NCBI GenBank assembly: GCA_030686115.1
Contig: CP131612.1
Coordinates: forward strand, 2,108,001 to 2,172,000
Direction: 5' to 3'
From: Psychrobacter cibarius
Lineage (GTDB): Bacteria > Pseudomonadota > Gammaproteobacteria > Pseudomonadales > Moraxellaceae
Length of the DNA stretch: 64,000 bases
Shown here: positions 8,654 through 19,018 of the stretch, one piece after another
Position numbering within the stretch: position 1 is the stretch's first letter
Layout of the letters: each line of letters starts with the position of its first letter
Notes under the pieces: generated by a model
Told to the model about the DNA's origin: nothing
The model's database searches: none
The model's input: the letters and a program-made list of their open reading frames with translations, nothing else
Made by a program: the position numbers and the translations under genes

Positions 8654-8736
8654 AAGCGAGCGGACATGATGCAAGTTACCTATTCACTATCTAGTGGGTT
8701 TTGTAGTTTCCATCAATAATGTCTTCTCGCTTTTTT
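8654..8736 (+). terminator. Candidate carA attenuator hairpin enclosing a leader ORF
   Basis: AAGCGAG (8654-8660) pairs with CTCGCTT (8726-8732). After a 2x2 internal loop GACAT (8663-8667) pairs with ATGTC (8719-8723), and GATG (8668-8671) can pair with CATC (8711-8714). A T-run (8731-8736) follows at once. The loop contains the leader ORF 8666-8719, whose start codon is inside the stem. Ribosomes on the leader would block the hairpin, a design fit for attenuation. Confidence 0.6.
8666..8719 (+). CDS. Putative carA leader peptide (17 codons)
   Basis: ATGATG begins a 17-codon ORF (MMQVTYSLSSGFCSFHQ, then TAA) about 23 bases after the predicted transcription start of carA. Its start lies in the 5' arm and its stop in the 3' arm of an attenuator-like hairpin. 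GAG and GCGGA just upstream could serve as ribosome binding site. carAB operons of pseudomonads have been reported with translated leaders, so a regulatory leader is plausible. It carries one Tyr and no Arg codons. Confidence 0.5.
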   Translation: MMQVTYSLSSGFCSFHQ

Positions 8737-8868
8737 GTGGAAAAATTTTGGGTTTAGGCATTTTTTAGTATCCATTAATAGCAATTTTTGCGATACAAAA
8801 AGCCGCGTTCAATCCAAAATTACATCATAAAAAATTATGGCACTCACTAATAACAGCGGAGGCAAACC

Positions 8869-10101
8869 TTGAATTCATCGGCAGAAATACAAGCAATTTT
8901 GGCATTAGCAGACGGTACGATTTTTCGCGGTGTGAGTATCGGCAGTCTCGGTCATCGTGTCGGTGAGGTGGTGTTTAATACAGCCATGACAGGGTACCAA
9001 GAAATCCTAACCGACCCAAGTTATGCGCGCCAGCTGGTCACCCTAACCTATCCGCACATCGGCAATACCGGTACCAATAGCGAGGACACTGAGTCTGGCA
9101 ATGGTCATCAAGTATGGGCCGACGGTCTTATCATCCGTGATGCCACCATGGTTACTTCTAACTTCCGTAACTCAGAATCATTAAGCGACTATTTATCACG
9201 TAACGATACCGTTGCAATCGCTGAGATTGATACGCGCCAATTGACCCGCCTATTACGTGATAAAGGTGCACAGAACGGCTGTATTATGACCGCCTCAGAC
9301 GGCGAGACAATCAGCGCTGCTGACGAGCAACAAGCCATCAAATTGGCACAAGAGTTTGCTGGTATCGAAGGCATGGACTTGGCAAAAGAATGCTGTACTA
9401 AAGAGACGTTCGAATGGACAGCAGGTACGTGGGATTTATCAGATACCCTACTTAACCGTGATGCCATTGGCAGTCATGATAGCGGTACAGGCGGATTTTT
9501 CAAGCAACTCGGCACTCACATCGATTCTAAATACAATGTCGTCGCTTATGACTTCGGTAGCAAAACCAATATCCTGCGTATGCTAGTTGACCGCGGCTGT
9601 CATGTAACCGTCGTTCCTGCACAAACGCCTATCGCAGATGTGCTGGCGATGAACCCAGATGGTATCTTTTTATCAAACGGTCCTGGCGACCCTGCAGCCT
9701 GCGACTATGCTATCGATGCCGTACGTCATATCATTGAAAAAACTGATGTGCCAACCTTTGGTATCTGCTTAGGTCATCAGCTGATTGGTCTAGCTAGCGG
9801 CGCAAACACCATTAAAATGAAAACCGGTCATCACGGCGCCAACCATCCAGTTCAAGACTTAGCAGCTGGCACGGTGATGATTACCAGTCAGAACCATGGT
9901 TTTGCGGTTGATGAAGACACGCTGCCTGCTAACGTTAAATCTACCCATCGCTCATTATTCGATGGTACCAACCAAGGTATCGAGCTGACCAACAAGCCAG
10001 TCTTTAGCTTCCAAGGTCACCCAGAAGCCAGCCCCGGCCCGCATGATTGTGCGCCACTGTTTGATAAGTTTGCAGATATGATGGCAAAGTCTAAAGCTTA
10101 A
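8869..10101 (+). CDS. carA: Carbamoyl-phosphate synthase small subunit
   Basis: Hydrolyses glutamine and passes ammonia to CarB for carbamoyl phosphate, the precursor of arginine and pyrimidines. The 410-residue protein has the CPSase_sm domain at about 1-150 and a class I glutamine amidotransferase domain at about 215-405, with Cys300 (GICLGHQL), His384 and Glu386 ([11 protein letters not shown]). A TTG start is chosen because GGAGG stands 6 bases before it and no better start exists. It is about 28 residues longer than E. coli CarA owing to an insert near 185-210 ([20 protein letters not shown]). carB follows after 206 bases. Expression is probably controlled through the leader at 8643-8736. 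Confidence 0.97.
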   Translation: MNSSAEIQAILALADGTIFRGVSIGSLGHRVGEVVFNTAMTGYQEILTDPSYARQLVTLTYPHIGNTGTNSEDTESGNGHQVWADGLIIRDATMVTSNFRNSESLSDYLSRNDTVAIAEIDTRQLTRLLRDKGAQNGCIMTASDGETISAADEQQAIKLAQEFAGIEGMDLAKECCTKETFEWTAGTWDLSDTLLNRDAIGSHDSGTGGFFKQLGTHIDSKYNVVAYDFGSKTNILRMLVDRGCHVTVVPAQTPIADVLAMNPDGIFLSNGPGDPAACDYAIDAVRHIIEKTDVPTFGICLGHQLIGLASGANTIKMKTGHHGANHPVQDLAAGTVMITSQNHGFAVDEDTLPANVKSTHRSLFDGTNQGIELTNKPVFSFQGHPEASPGPHDCAPLFDKFADMMAKSKA

Positions 10102-10307
10102 GCAGTTAATCAGCTTTTAAGTATCAGTCATTAGCACACAGTAAGTATTCGTTATGCAGCTTAGATCACGCATGATGGTTTAAGCTGAGCCACGCAAAAT
10201 ATCGTTTTATTAAAGTGGTGTTTTATTAAAATATAGCACTGTTCAAATACGATTTTAGCCGAATATAAATCAATTAAAATATCATACTAACGAAGGTAGC
10301 CCTAACT

Positions 10308-13300
10308 ATGCCAAAACGTATCGACATAAAAAGCATTCTTATCATAGGCGCAGGTCCTATCGTCATCGGTCAAGCATGTGAGTTTGATTATTCGGGTGCA
10401 CAGGCCTGTAAAGCACTAAAAGAAGAAGGCTATCGCGTCATCTTGGTCAACTCAAACCCTGCAACTATCATGACTGACCCTACCATGGCGGACGCGACTT
10501 ATATTGAGCCAATTACTTGGCAGACGGTTGAACAAATCATTGCTAAAGAACGTCCTGACGCGATCTTGCCAACCATGGGTGGTCAGACGGCGCTAAACTG
10601 TGCCTTAGAATTAGACAAGCATGGCGTGTTGACCAAGTATAACTGCGAATTAATTGGCGCGACCAAAGACTCAATCGAGATGGCAGAAGATCGCAATTTA
10701 TTTGATAAAGCCATGAAGCGTATCGGCCTTGAATGCCCGCGCGCTGAAACCGCTGAGACGATGGAAGAAGCATTTGCGACCCAAGAAAAAATGGGCTATC
10801 CGTGTATCATTCGTCCGTCGTTCACCATGGGTGGCTCAGGCGGCGGTATCGCTTATAACCGCGATGAATTTATCGAGATTTGCGAACGCGGTTTTGACTT
10901 ATCGCCAAACCATCAACTGCTCATCGATGAATCATTAATCGGTTGGAAAGAGTATGAGATGGAAGTGGTTCGTGACAAAAATGATAACTGCATCATCATC
11001 TGTGCGATTGAGAACTTTGACCCAATGGGTGTGCATACTGGCGACTCAATCACAGTTGCGCCAGCGCAAACTTTGACCGACAAAGAATACCAAATTATGC
11101 GTAATGCCTCATTGGCAGTACTGCGTGAAATCGGCGTTGAAACAGGCGGCTCAAACGTTCAGTTCGGTATTAACCCTGATACTGGTCGTATGGTCGTCAT
11201 CGAGATGAATCCACGTGTGTCACGCTCATCAGCATTGGCGTCAAAAGCCACTGGTTTCCCGATTGCTAAAATCGCAGCAAAATTAGCCATTGGTTATACG
11301 CTTGATGAATTGCAAAATGACATTACAGGTGGCAAAACGCCAGCCAGCTTTGAGCCTGCGCTTGATTATGTGGTCACAAAAATTCCACGTTTTAACTTTG
11401 AAAAATTCCCACAAGCAGATAGTGTTTTATCAACCCAAATGAAATCGGTTGGTGAAGTCATGGCGATTGGTCGTAACTTCCAAGAATCAATGCAAAAAGC
11501 ATTACGTGGTATGGAAACTGGCAATGATGGTTTTGATGAGCAAATTGACTTTGCTGCTATCAAAGACGGTAATCTGAGCATTGAAAAGGCACGAAGCGAG
11601 ATTACCAATCGCTTGACCATTCCAACGCCTGAACGCATTTATTATATTGCCGATGCTTTCCGTATCGGTATGAGCGTCGATGAAGTATTCAACTTAACCA
11701 AAATCGATCCATGGTTCTTGGTACAAATCGAAGATATCGTGAAAACTGAAGCAACGGTGAAAGCATTGGGTTTTGGTGGTTTAACTGAGAAGAACTTACG
11801 CAGCTTTAAACGTAAAGGTTTATCAGATTTACGTTTAGCAAAACTCCTTGGTGTCTCACAAAAGCAACTACGTAAAAAGCGTTGGGACTTAAACGTCTAT
11901 CCAGTCTATAAGCGCGTCGATACCTGTGCCGCAGAATTTGCCACCAGCACCGCTTATATGTACTCAACATACGATAGCGAATGTGAAGCAAACCCAACGA
12001 ATAACAAGAAAATCATGGTCATCGGTGGCGGTCCTAACCGTATCGGTCAAGGTATCGAGTTTGACTATTGCTGTGTACACGCAGCCCTTGCGATGCGCGA
12101 AGACGGCTACGAGACCATCATGGTCAACTGTAACCCTGAAACGGTTTCAACCGACTATGACACCTCCGACCGTCTTTACTTTGAACCAATCACGTTAGAG
12201 GACGTGTTAGAAATCGTCCGTATCGAAAATCCCGATGGCGTGATTGTACAGTTCGGTGGTCAAACGCCATTGAAACTTGCCCGCGCACTTGAAGCCGCTG
12301 GTGTAAAAATTATCGGTACTAGTCCTGATGCGATTGACCGCGCTGAAGATCGCGAACGCTTCCAGCATATGATTCAACAGTTGAATCTTATCCAACCAAC
12401 TAATGCTTTAGCGACGAGCTTAGAAGATGGTTTGGTCAAAGCAAAAGACGTTGGTTATCCGTTGGTCGTACGCCCGTCTTATGTCCTTGGTGGTCGTGCG
12501 ATGGAAATCGTCTATAACGAAGATGAGTTAAGACACTACTTGCGTACGGCGGTTCAAGCATCAAACGAAGCGCCCGTATTATTAGACCGCTTCTTAGATG
12601 ATGCTATTGAAGTCGATGTCGATTGTGTTAGCGACGGTACAGACGTGGTGATTGGCGGTATCATGCAGCATATCGAACAAGCTGGCGTGCATTCTGGTGA
12701 CTCAGCTTGCTCATTGCCACCTTACTCATTATCAGATGAGCTGTGCGATGTGATGCGCGCGCAAACCGTGGCGATGGCAAAAGAGCTTGGTGTTGTCGGC
12801 TTAATGAACGTCCAGTTTGCGGTAAAAGGTGAAACGGTTTATATCTTAGAAGTCAATCCACGTGCGGCGCGTACCGTACCGTTTGTCTCTAAATGTATCG
12901 GTACGTCATTAGCACAAATCGCGGCGCGCTGTATGGCTGGCACGTCATTAAAAGACCAAGGCTTTACCACTGAAATTGTTCCTGCATTTTTCGCGGTAAA
13001 AGAAGCAGTATTCCCATTTGCTAAGTTCCCTGGTGTTGACCCAATCTTGAGCCCTGAGATGAAATCAACCGGTGAAGTGATGGGCGTTGGTAAAACCTTT
13101 GGCGAAGCATTCTACAAAGCGGTTATCGGTAGTAACGAGCGTCTGCCAGGTCTACCTGTTGAGGGCGAAACCAAAACTGTCTTTATCTCGGTACGTGATA
13201 GCGATAAAGAACAAGTCGCCCCTATCGCCCGTCAGCTTATCGACTATGGCTTCAAAATCGTTGCCACCACGGGTACGCAAAAAGTACTTAGCGATAACGG

Positions 13301-13577
13301 TATCGAGTGTAAGCAAATCAATAAAGTTACCGAAGGTCGCCCACATATCGTCGATGCCTTGAAAAATGGTAAAATCGACCTTATTATCAATACCACTGAA
13401 GGCAAACAGGCACAAGAGGATTCATTCTCTATCCGCCGTAGCGCCCTGCAAGGTAAAGTGTTTTATGTGACGACTTTAGGGGCGGCAGACGCGGTTTGTA
13501 AATCTTATGCCATTGACCTACCGTTTGAGGTCTATAAGCTACAAGATTTGCACGAACAAGCAAAGACTATTGCCTAG
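10308..13577 (+). CDS. carB: Carbamoyl-phosphate synthase large subunit
   Basis: A 1089-residue CarB that makes carbamoyl phosphate from bicarbonate, ammonia and two ATP. It contains two homologous ATP-grasp halves ([17 protein letters not shown] at the start, and its repeat [19 protein letters not shown] near 566), an oligomerisation domain between them, and a C-terminal MGS-like allosteric domain (about 940-1075, [17 protein letters not shown]). Length is slightly above E. coli (1073). The gap to carA (10102-10307) holds a 7-bp hairpin (CAGCTTA 10157-10163 with TAAGCTG 10181-10187) and a doubled GTTTTATTAAA (10204-10214, 10220-10230), but no terminator, so the two are probably cotranscribed. 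GAAGG precedes the ATG. Confidence 0.98.
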   Translation: MPKRIDIKSILIIGAGPIVIGQACEFDYSGAQACKALKEEGYRVILVNSNPATIMTDPTMADATYIEPITWQTVEQIIAKERPDAILPTMGGQTALNCALELDKHGVLTKYNCELIGATKDSIEMAEDRNLFDKAMKRIGLECPRAETAETMEEAFATQEKMGYPCIIRPSFTMGGSGGGIAYNRDEFIEICERGFDLSPNHQLLIDESLIGWKEYEMEVVRDKNDNCIIICAIENFDPMGVHTGDSITVAPAQTLTDKEYQIMRNASLAVLREIGVETGGSNVQFGINPDTGRMVVIEMNPRVSRSSALASKATGFPIAKIAAKLAIGYTLDELQNDITGGKTPASFEPALDYVVTKIPRFNFEKFPQADSVLSTQMKSVGEVMAIGRNFQESMQKALRGMETGNDGFDEQIDFAAIKDGNLSIEKARSEITNRLTIPTPERIYYIADAFRIGMSVDEVFNLTKIDPWFLVQIEDIVKTEATVKALGFGGLTEKNLRSFKRKGLSDLRLAKLLGVSQKQLRKKRWDLNVYPVYKRVDTCAAEFATSTAYMYSTYDSECEANPTNNKKIMVIGGGPNRIGQGIEFDYCCVHAALAMREDGYETIMVNCNPETVSTDYDTSDRLYFEPITLEDVLEIVRIENPDGVIVQFGGQTPLKLARALEAAGVKIIGTSPDAIDRAEDRERFQHMIQQLNLIQPTNALATSLEDGLVKAKDVGYPLVVRPSYVLGGRAMEIVYNEDELRHYLRTAVQASNEAPVLLDRFLDDAIEVDVDCVSDGTDVVIGGIMQHIEQAGVHSGDSACSLPPYSLSDELCDVMRAQTVAMAKELGVVGLMNVQFAVKGETVYILEVNPRAARTVPFVSKCIGTSLAQIAARCMAGTSLKDQGFTTEIVPAFFAVKEAVFPFAKFPGVDPILSPEMKSTGEVMGVGKTFGEAFYKAVIGSNERLPGLPVEGETKTVFISVRDSDKEQVAPIARQLIDYGFKIVATTGTQKVLSDNGIECKQINKVTEGRPHIVDALKNGKIDLIINTTEGKQAQEDSFSIRRSALQGKVFYVTTLGAADAVCKSYAIDLPFEVYKLQDLHEQAKTIA

Positions 13578-13747
13578 CTCTATTGACTTAGCAGCATAAT
13601 TTCAGTAGATTAAGCATAACGGCAACGCTCGTTTAACAGCGGATGCAAAACTTGTTATCGATTTTTATATAACAGTAGTGCTTTAAAAAAACGTACGGCT
13701 TAAAAAAGCAGTACTTTAAAAAAATAAAGTTTTAAAAAGATAGACCT

Positions 13748-13788
13748 AAAAAGCATAGTGGCTAAACTGCGACTATGCTTTTTATTAC
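13748..13788 (+). terminator. Intrinsic terminator after carB
   Basis: AAAAAGCATAGT (13748-13759) pairs with ACTATGCTTTTT (13772-13783) to give a 12-bp stem ending in a T-run. The rest of the 395-base carB-greA gap holds A-rich degenerate repeats of CTTTAAAAAAA (about 13680-13740) and the greA leader hairpin. Confidence 0.85.
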
Positions 13789-13902
13789 GTAAGGTTAAAG
13801 TGCCTTGTTTGTCAGTGTATCCATGCTCACAGATAAGCGCGTGTTTAGTTGTTACGCAGTCTAAACCTCATTCTTTTTATATCTTCACATACTCATTGCA
13901 AC

Positions 13903-13953
13903 AACACTGACACCATCTCACTATTCACTAAGAGTAGGAGATGGTGTGGTGTT
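13903..13953 (+). promoter_or_regulatory. Long hairpin in the greA leader
   Basis: ACACCATCTC (13910-13919) pairs with GAGATGGTGT (13938-13947). The stem extends, after a small bulge, by AACAC (13903-13907) with GTGTT (13949-13953). This 15-bp stem ends 19 bases before the greA start and just ahead of its AAGGA. No U-run follows, so it is more likely a translation or stability element than a terminator. Confidence 0.6.
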
Positions 13954-13972
13954 ATTGGTTTAAGGAAAAAAC

Positions 13973-14449
13973 ATGCAACGTTATCCCATGACTCCGCAAG
14001 GACATGCGGCTCTAGAAGCCGAATTAAAACAGTTAAAAAGTATCGACCGTCCACGCATCACTGCTTCTATCGCTGAAGCCCGTGAACACGGCGATTTGAA
14101 AGAAAATGCTGAATATCATGCTGCTCGCGAACAGCAAGGTTTTTGTGAAGCGCGTATCCGTGATATCGAAGCCAAACTTGGCGGCGCGCAAGTGATTGAT
14201 CCTGCAACATTACCAAAAGATGGTCGTGTGATATTCGGCGTGAGCGTCGTTATCGAAAACATGGACACCGGAGAAGAAAAACAATACAAAATCGTTGGTG
14301 ATGACGAAGCAGACTTTAAAGCTGGCAAAATCTCAGTCAACTCGCCTATCGCGCGTGGTTTAATTGGTAAGTCTGAAGGCGACGAAGCCCGTATTGAAAC
14401 GCCAAAAGGCGTGGTCGAATACGAAATCATGAAAGTGATTTACGATTAA
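13973..14449 (+). CDS. greA: Transcription elongation factor GreA
   Basis: A 158-residue GreA that reaches into the RNA polymerase secondary channel and stimulates cleavage of backtracked RNA. The N-terminal coiled coil carries the acidic tip ([20 protein letters not shown], with the catalytic Asp and Glu), and the C-terminal FKBP-like domain ends [12 protein letters not shown]. The length is exactly typical. AAGGA lies 6 bases before the ATG. It follows carB, separated by a terminator, and has its own leader hairpin. Confidence 0.98.
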   Translation: MQRYPMTPQGHAALEAELKQLKSIDRPRITASIAEAREHGDLKENAEYHAAREQQGFCEARIRDIEAKLGGAQVIDPATLPKDGRVIFGVSVVIENMDTGEEKQYKIVGDDEADFKAGKISVNSPIARGLIGKSEGDEARIETPKGVVEYEIMKVIYD

Positions 14450-14934
14450 TTTTCCCGATTTGAGAAATATCTGGATAGAAAGCCTTTGATAGGCAATTCT
14501 TTGATAAACAAAAAGCTTTTGATGACAGCAGTATTTTAACGCGAACAAGCTAGAAATTTGCTTAGCAAATGAGCGTAGAAAGCAGTACACAACCTCATTA
14601 TGAATAGAGTAGAAGTTACACAACGCTGCTTTTTTAGTCTGTTTGTTTTAGCGCATAATTGCTCGAGTATAGATGCTGAGCCTTGTGACTATTACAAGTG
14701 TCTCATGATAAGCATTAGACATAAGTGCTTAGCAACTGACTAAAATAATGATGGAGAGATAGCGAACGTTGGCTATCATTAGTATCTTTACCCTCGTTAT
14801 TTGACATGGTTTACATGCTCATTTGACGGGGGTTTTTCTTTTCTAGGTGTTGTTTTCTAAGCGTTATTTTTTACGCTTTGCTTTTTGCTACTACATTAGC
14901 GGCTTTATTTACTGTTATTTTAAAGGAATCTATT
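14450..14934. other. 485-base intergenic region after greA
   Basis: No gene is seen. AAAGCAG (14579-14585) can pair with CTGCTTT (14626-14632), followed by T-residues, a weak long-loop terminator candidate for greA. A small hairpin GATAGC/GCTATC (about 14758-14776) and TAAGCA/TGCTTA (about 14709-14731) lie further on. AAAGGA at 14922 is the ribosome binding site of the next gene. Confidence 0.5.
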
Positions 14935-15903
14935 ATGACCATACACATCGATATGCCAGCGTTACTGACTATAGATAAGAAGGCGTTTACCCAGCACAGC
15001 CTCATCAAAAAAAGCGTGATAAGCACTGCTATTCCAACAATTTTAGCAGGCGCTTTATTGACGGTATCTACCGCACATGCTGCGCCTGAAATCGCCATCA
15101 CTTCGTCTGCTGGTAGTAGCACTACCGTCGTTGAGCAGTATTCTGACGGTAAAACTGCGACCATTACGGCGACACCACACGGCATCACCATGCAAGATGG
15201 CATGCCTTATGCTGTGACTCAAGTAACTAACGTTCCTCGCTATACGGTTCGCCAAGTCGCCAGTAATGGTGCGAGCAATACAGTCGTCACCCAAGGCAGC
15301 ACCACGGTTACGAGCGTACCTGTGACCAACCAAGTCACTAATCAAACAAGCAAAGTTGATGTCATAGCTGTGCCGACGACTAGCGTGACGCAAGTATTGC
15401 CTGTGACGACGGCTACCCAATTGCCAGTCATCAATACGCCAACGACAACCGTAGTGACGAACCAACCTGCAACGACGCAAATAGTATCTACGTCTTTAGA
15501 TGCTCTGCAACTGACCCCGACCTTTAGTACGCCTGACGTGGTGAATGCACAAACCAAAGTGATGAAAATATTAAAAAACAAAGATGGTCGTGAAGTGGCT
15601 GTACCTGCGAACCATATTGCACCTGGCGACATCATCGAATACCACACCACTTATACCAATACCACGGCACAACCCGTCACTGACATCAATGCCATGGTGT
15701 CACTACCAAATGGCGTGCAATTGGTATCATTGAATAGCCCACTACCAACGCTTGCGACAACAGGCGGCGACAGTTATCAGACTATCCAACAAGTGGGCAA
15801 TACTGTAGTCATCACAGAAAATTACTCTGGACTCAAATGGAACTTGGTAGATCTTCCTGCTAACGCACCGCAAACGGTTGTTATACGTGCGAAGGTTCAG
15901 TAA
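14935..15903 (+). CDS. Exported Thr/Val-rich protein with a DUF11-like C-terminal domain
   Basis: A 322-residue protein starting at ATG 14935, chosen for its AAAGGA 7 bases upstream. The N-region is unusually long: the hydrophobic core spans about 28-47 and cleavage is likely after AHA at residue 49. The mature middle part (about 70-190) is low-complexity, dominated by Thr, Val, Gln and Asn with repeated TQV/TVV units. The C-terminal 120 residues (KVMKILKNKDGREVAVPANH ... VVIRAKVQ) resemble DUF11-type repeat domains of surface proteins (GDIIEYHTTYTNTTAQPV). I suggest an envelope or surface protein; its role is unknown. Confidence 0.7.
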   Translation: MTIHIDMPALLTIDKKAFTQHSLIKKSVISTAIPTILAGALLTVSTAHAAPEIAITSSAGSSTTVVEQYSDGKTATITATPHGITMQDGMPYAVTQVTNVPRYTVRQVASNGASNTVVTQGSTTVTSVPVTNQVTNQTSKVDVIAVPTTSVTQVLPVTTATQLPVINTPTTTVVTNQPATTQIVSTSLDALQLTPTFSTPDVVNAQTKVMKILKNKDGREVAVPANHIAPGDIIEYHTTYTNTTAQPVTDINAMVSLPNGVQLVSLNSPLPTLATTGGDSYQTIQQVGNTVVITENYSGLKWNLVDLPANAPQTVVIRAKVQ

Positions 15904-15963
15904 AAATTAAATTTGAAAGTTTAGATTTGAAAGTATTGTTATTTAATAAATCTTAAAATTAAT

Positions 15964-16006
15964 AAAAGGTCTTGCCGGCTAATTTCCTAGTCAGCAAGAC
16001 CTTTTT
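15964..16006 (+). terminator. Intrinsic terminator
   Basis: AAAAGGTCTTGC (15964-15975) pairs with GCAAGACC plus TTTT (15994-16005), a 12-bp stem with T-run, ending the exported-protein gene. Confidence 0.9.
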
Positions 16007-16087
16007 GATGAGCGTACCTCATTCCTTAACAACCAACCTTTTGCTATAGTGCTATTAACTCAAAACAAATATCCGGTCATTATTTCC

Positions 16088-16702
16088 ATGTATAAATTTA
16101 CTCCTCTCTATTCATTGGCTTTTATCATTTATGGCTGTATTTTGAGTTCTATATCTTGGGCTGAAGCTGCCGAACCAAAATTTGATGCTAGCTTTTATAT
16201 GTCGAAAATTTGTACTGTATATATGAGTAAAGACGGTCATGAATATTGCGATGATGGTTATATCCTTAAAAGCGAAACCTTAAATAATGGCGAAGTAATA
16301 GAAACCGTGCTTATGGATGACATGGGTGGCTACGGCTGGAACCATACTTCGCTCAAAAGAATCGATAAAGATACTTATCATGTCTATATCGGCTGTGGTA
16401 GTCCGTGCGGCACTAATATACTATTTGGTCGTGGGGATAAAAAACAAAATTTTGACCTATACTTTGACTTTGATACAAAAAGTCAGTGTAGTGTTGAGTA
16501 TAACAATGACCAAAAGCTCTGGGTTGCCCGTCATTTTTTCTCCGATAAAGAGGTAGCTTTATCTTCAACTCATGGCAATAGTGAATCTGCGATTTATCCC
16601 AAGTACGATGCTGAGTTCGATAAAAAAGGACGTCTGATTATCAAAAACCACTTCTCAGAGGAAGTGGTTCAAACCTTGCCTAACCCCTGCTCCTCTCATT
16701 AA
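16088..16702 (+). CDS. Hypothetical periplasmic protein
   Basis: A 204-residue protein from ATG 16088. A GTG 39 bases upstream is in frame but would place residues before an otherwise good signal peptide. Residues 1-25 (MYKFTPLYSLAFIIYGCILS...) form a signal sequence with likely cleavage near WAEA|AE. The mature part has several Cys (ICTVYM, HEYCDDGY, GCGSPCG, SQCSVEY, NPCSSH), suggesting disulfides, and many aromatic residues. I do not recognise the family. No strong ribosome binding site is seen. Confidence 0.6.
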   Translation: MYKFTPLYSLAFIIYGCILSSISWAEAAEPKFDASFYMSKICTVYMSKDGHEYCDDGYILKSETLNNGEVIETVLMDDMGGYGWNHTSLKRIDKDTYHVYIGCGSPCGTNILFGRGDKKQNFDLYFDFDTKSQCSVEYNNDQKLWVARHFFSDKEVALSSTHGNSESAIYPKYDAEFDKKGRLIIKNHFSEEVVQTLPNPCSSH

Positions 16703-16719
16703 AAACTTCATAAATCGCA

Positions 16720-16734
16720 CGACAACAGTTGTCG
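16720..16734. promoter_or_regulatory. Perfect 15-base palindrome upstream of the radical SAM gene
   Basis: CGACAAC-A-GTTGTCG is a perfect 7+1+7 inverted repeat, 86 bases before the radical-SAM gene. There is no T-run, so it is a better fit for an operator than a terminator. Confidence 0.5.
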
Positions 16735-16819
16735 CATTAAATCAATATTTCTTCAATAATTACAGTGACTTACAATCCTATTTGCTAAAATAATAGCTAA
16801 TAAATGAATTGGTAATCTT

Positions 16820-18088
16820 ATGGCAACCATCAATTATGAACGACTACAAGGCAAGCTCAATATTTTAGCGGATGCTGCTAAATATGATGTTTCTTGCTCA
16901 TCCTCCGCTGGTACGCGCAAAAACCAAGGCGGTGGGCTTGGCGATGCTTCTGCAACTGGTATTTGTCACAGCTACACTGAAGATGGTCGCTGCGTCAGCT
17001 TGTTAAAAATCCTCTTAACCAATCATTGCATATACGACTGCGCGTATTGCACCTCACGCAAAAGCAATGACACGCCGCGTGCTGCTTTTAGTGTCGAAGA
17101 AGTCGTTGACTTAACCATGCAGTTTTATCGCCGTAACTATATCGAAGGGCTGTTTCTGAGCTCAGGTATTTTTAAAAGTGGCGATTATACGATGGAGCGA
17201 CTGGTTGAGGTCGCTAAGATATTGCGGACACGTGAACGCTTTAATGGCTATATCCATTTAAAGACCATTCCCGGTGCATCAAAAGAGCTGCTATTAGAAG
17301 CTGGTCTGTATGCTGACCGCTTAAGCGTTAATATCGAGATTCCGACCAAATCAGGTCTAGCACTGCTCGCCCCAGAAAAATCACATGATGAATTAAAAGC
17401 ACCGATGGAAACGGTTAAAACTGAAATTATTACGATCAAAGAGAGCCGTAAAACCCATAAAAAAGCACCGAAATTTGTGCCAGCAGGTCAAACCAGTCAA
17501 ATGATTGTTGGCGCGAGTAACGAGACTGACTTGCAAGTGATTCAGCTATCTAGTCATTTTTATAAACAGTATGATCTTAAGCGCGTTTACTACTCTGGCT
17601 ATGTACCGATGTTGTCAGACAGTCGCCTGCCAGCGATTGGAACGCCAGTGCCGATGATACGTGAAAACCGTCTTTATCAAGCGGACTGGCTGATGCGTTT
17701 TTATGGTTTTGGCGCGCATGAAATCGTTGAACCAGACTCGCCATTTCTAGACTTAGACTGCGACCCAAAGCTTGCTTGGGCAATCCGCCATCGTGAGCAC
17801 TTCCCCATTAATATTCAAACCGCCACTTACGAGATGATTGTGCGTATTCCGGGTATCGGCACCAAAACGGCTAAAAAAATAGTGAAAGCACGCAAATTTA
17901 ATCAACTGACACTTTATCATTTGAAGAAAATGGGCGCAGCGGTCAATCGTGCTAAGTACTTTATCGCGACGACGGGTAAGAACGAACATTTAGCGCATTT
18001 AACGCGTTATAACTTCCGGCAATATGTATTGGCACAGACGCAGACCAAGTATAAAGACCAGCGTAATGGGCAACTGGCTTTGTTTTAA
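16820..18088 (+). CDS. Radical SAM protein, putative DNA modification/repair (TIGR03916 type)
   Basis: A 422-residue radical SAM enzyme. The 4Fe-4S-binding motif is CIYDCAYC with Cys70, Cys74 and Cys77. The C-terminus has a helix-hairpin-helix DNA-binding segment (VRIPGIGTKTAKKIVKAR, about 342-360). The start (MATINYERLQGKLNILADAAKYDVSC) and LLTNHCIYDCAYC are hallmarks of the family annotated as 'putative DNA modification/repair radical SAM protein', always found beside a DUF4130 protein, as here. The reaction is not established. The next gene starts 57 bases later, so they form a two-gene unit. Confidence 0.9.
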   Translation: MATINYERLQGKLNILADAAKYDVSCSSSAGTRKNQGGGLGDASATGICHSYTEDGRCVSLLKILLTNHCIYDCAYCTSRKSNDTPRAAFSVEEVVDLTMQFYRRNYIEGLFLSSGIFKSGDYTMERLVEVAKILRTRERFNGYIHLKTIPGASKELLLEAGLYADRLSVNIEIPTKSGLALLAPEKSHDELKAPMETVKTEIITIKESRKTHKKAPKFVPAGQTSQMIVGASNETDLQVIQLSSHFYKQYDLKRVYYSGYVPMLSDSRLPAIGTPVPMIRENRLYQADWLMRFYGFGAHEIVEPDSPFLDLDCDPKLAWAIRHREHFPINIQTATYEMIVRIPGIGTKTAKKIVKARKFNQLTLYHLKKMGAAVNRAKYFIATTGKNEHLAHLTRYNFRQYVLAQTQTKYKDQRNGQLALF

Positions 18089-18145
18089 ATAGCACTGTTG
18101 TAATTAGCATTATTTCAATAATTACTATTTTAAATAGGAGTGTAG

Positions 18146-19018
18146 ATGTCACAACTGCTGCAAAGCCACGACTATACTGTCGGTCACTTAACACCCAACA
18201 TCGTGCTTTACGAACCAAGTTTTGAGGGTTGGCTGAGTGCGGTATTTTATGTCTATGCCAATAAATTGCAAAATGATGATTCTCTACAGTTAATCGCTCA
18301 AGACTGCTATCTACCTTCATTAATCGCACAAGCGACTAGCGTTACTACTGATGAATACAATGCCGAACGCGTACTGACCAAGCTTCATAAGTTATTAGGT
18401 CGTTCAGGTATGCGCAATATTCTGTGGGGATTTTTATCCGAAAAAGACAATATCGGCACGACTCTATTTCAAGTGGTCAAATATGCTATCGATTATCCTA
18501 GGCGCCCTATTATGGAAGACTTGGGTAATCTCAATGTCTTAGAGCTGGTGCAAACGGTCAAGTCTGTTGGTCGTGAGAAGCATCGTATGGAAGCCTTTGT
18601 ACGTTTTGAGCATACCACTGACGATATCTATTTTGCGCGAGTAGAGCCTGATTTTAATGTATTGCCGCTGATTGGTGAGCATTTTCGTCAGCGCTACCAA
18701 GACCAACACTGGGCGATTTATGATTTATCCCGTGGCTATGGCATTTATTATGACAAGAGCCAAAGCACGCCATCACGACCTGCGACCTTGCAAACTATCA
18801 CTGATTTAGATGATACCGTGCTGCGCAATCCTGCCAGTATTCATAGCGAGGATGAGCAGCTCTATCAAAAATTTTGGCAAGGTTACTTTACCAACGTCAA
18901 TATCAAAGAGCGTAAAAACCCACGTTTGCATAAGCAATACTTGCCGCAGCGCTATTGGAAATACTTAAGCGAAAAACAAGTACTTCCCAATGCTGAGCAT
19001 TTACAGAAACGTCGCTAA
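18146..19018 (+). CDS. DUF4130 / TIGR03915 family DNA metabolism protein
   Basis: A 290-residue protein of the family that accompanies the radical-SAM protein just upstream (TIGR03915). Recognisable parts are the N-terminal FEGWLSAVFYVYA, the central RRPIMEDLGNLNVLELVQTV and GREKHRMEAFVRFEHT, and the C-terminal NPRLHKQYLPQRYWKYLSEK. In some bacteria this domain is fused to a uracil-DNA glycosylase domain; here the protein is of the stand-alone length and I see no glycosylase part or separate glycosylase gene. AGGAG precedes the ATG. Confidence 0.85.
   Translation: MSQLLQSHDYTVGHLTPNIVLYEPSFEGWLSAVFYVYANKLQNDDSLQLIAQDCYLPSLIAQATSVTTDEYNAERVLTKLHKLLGRSGMRNILWGFLSEKDNIGTTLFQVVKYAIDYPRRPIMEDLGNLNVLELVQTVKSVGREKHRMEAFVRFEHTTDDIYFARVEPDFNVLPLIGEHFRQRYQDQHWAIYDLSRGYGIYYDKSQSTPSRPATLQTITDLDDTVLRNPASIHSEDEQLYQKFWQGYFTNVNIKERKNPRLHKQYLPQRYWKYLSEKQVLPNAEHLQKRR

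Noticed and set aside
14878..14934. Upstream extension of the Thr/Val-rich exported protein
   Set aside because: A good ribosome binding site supports ATG 14935; the extension is not needed.
16049..16087. GTG-initiated extension of the periplasmic hypothetical protein
   Set aside because: It would put 13 residues in front of a complete signal peptide.
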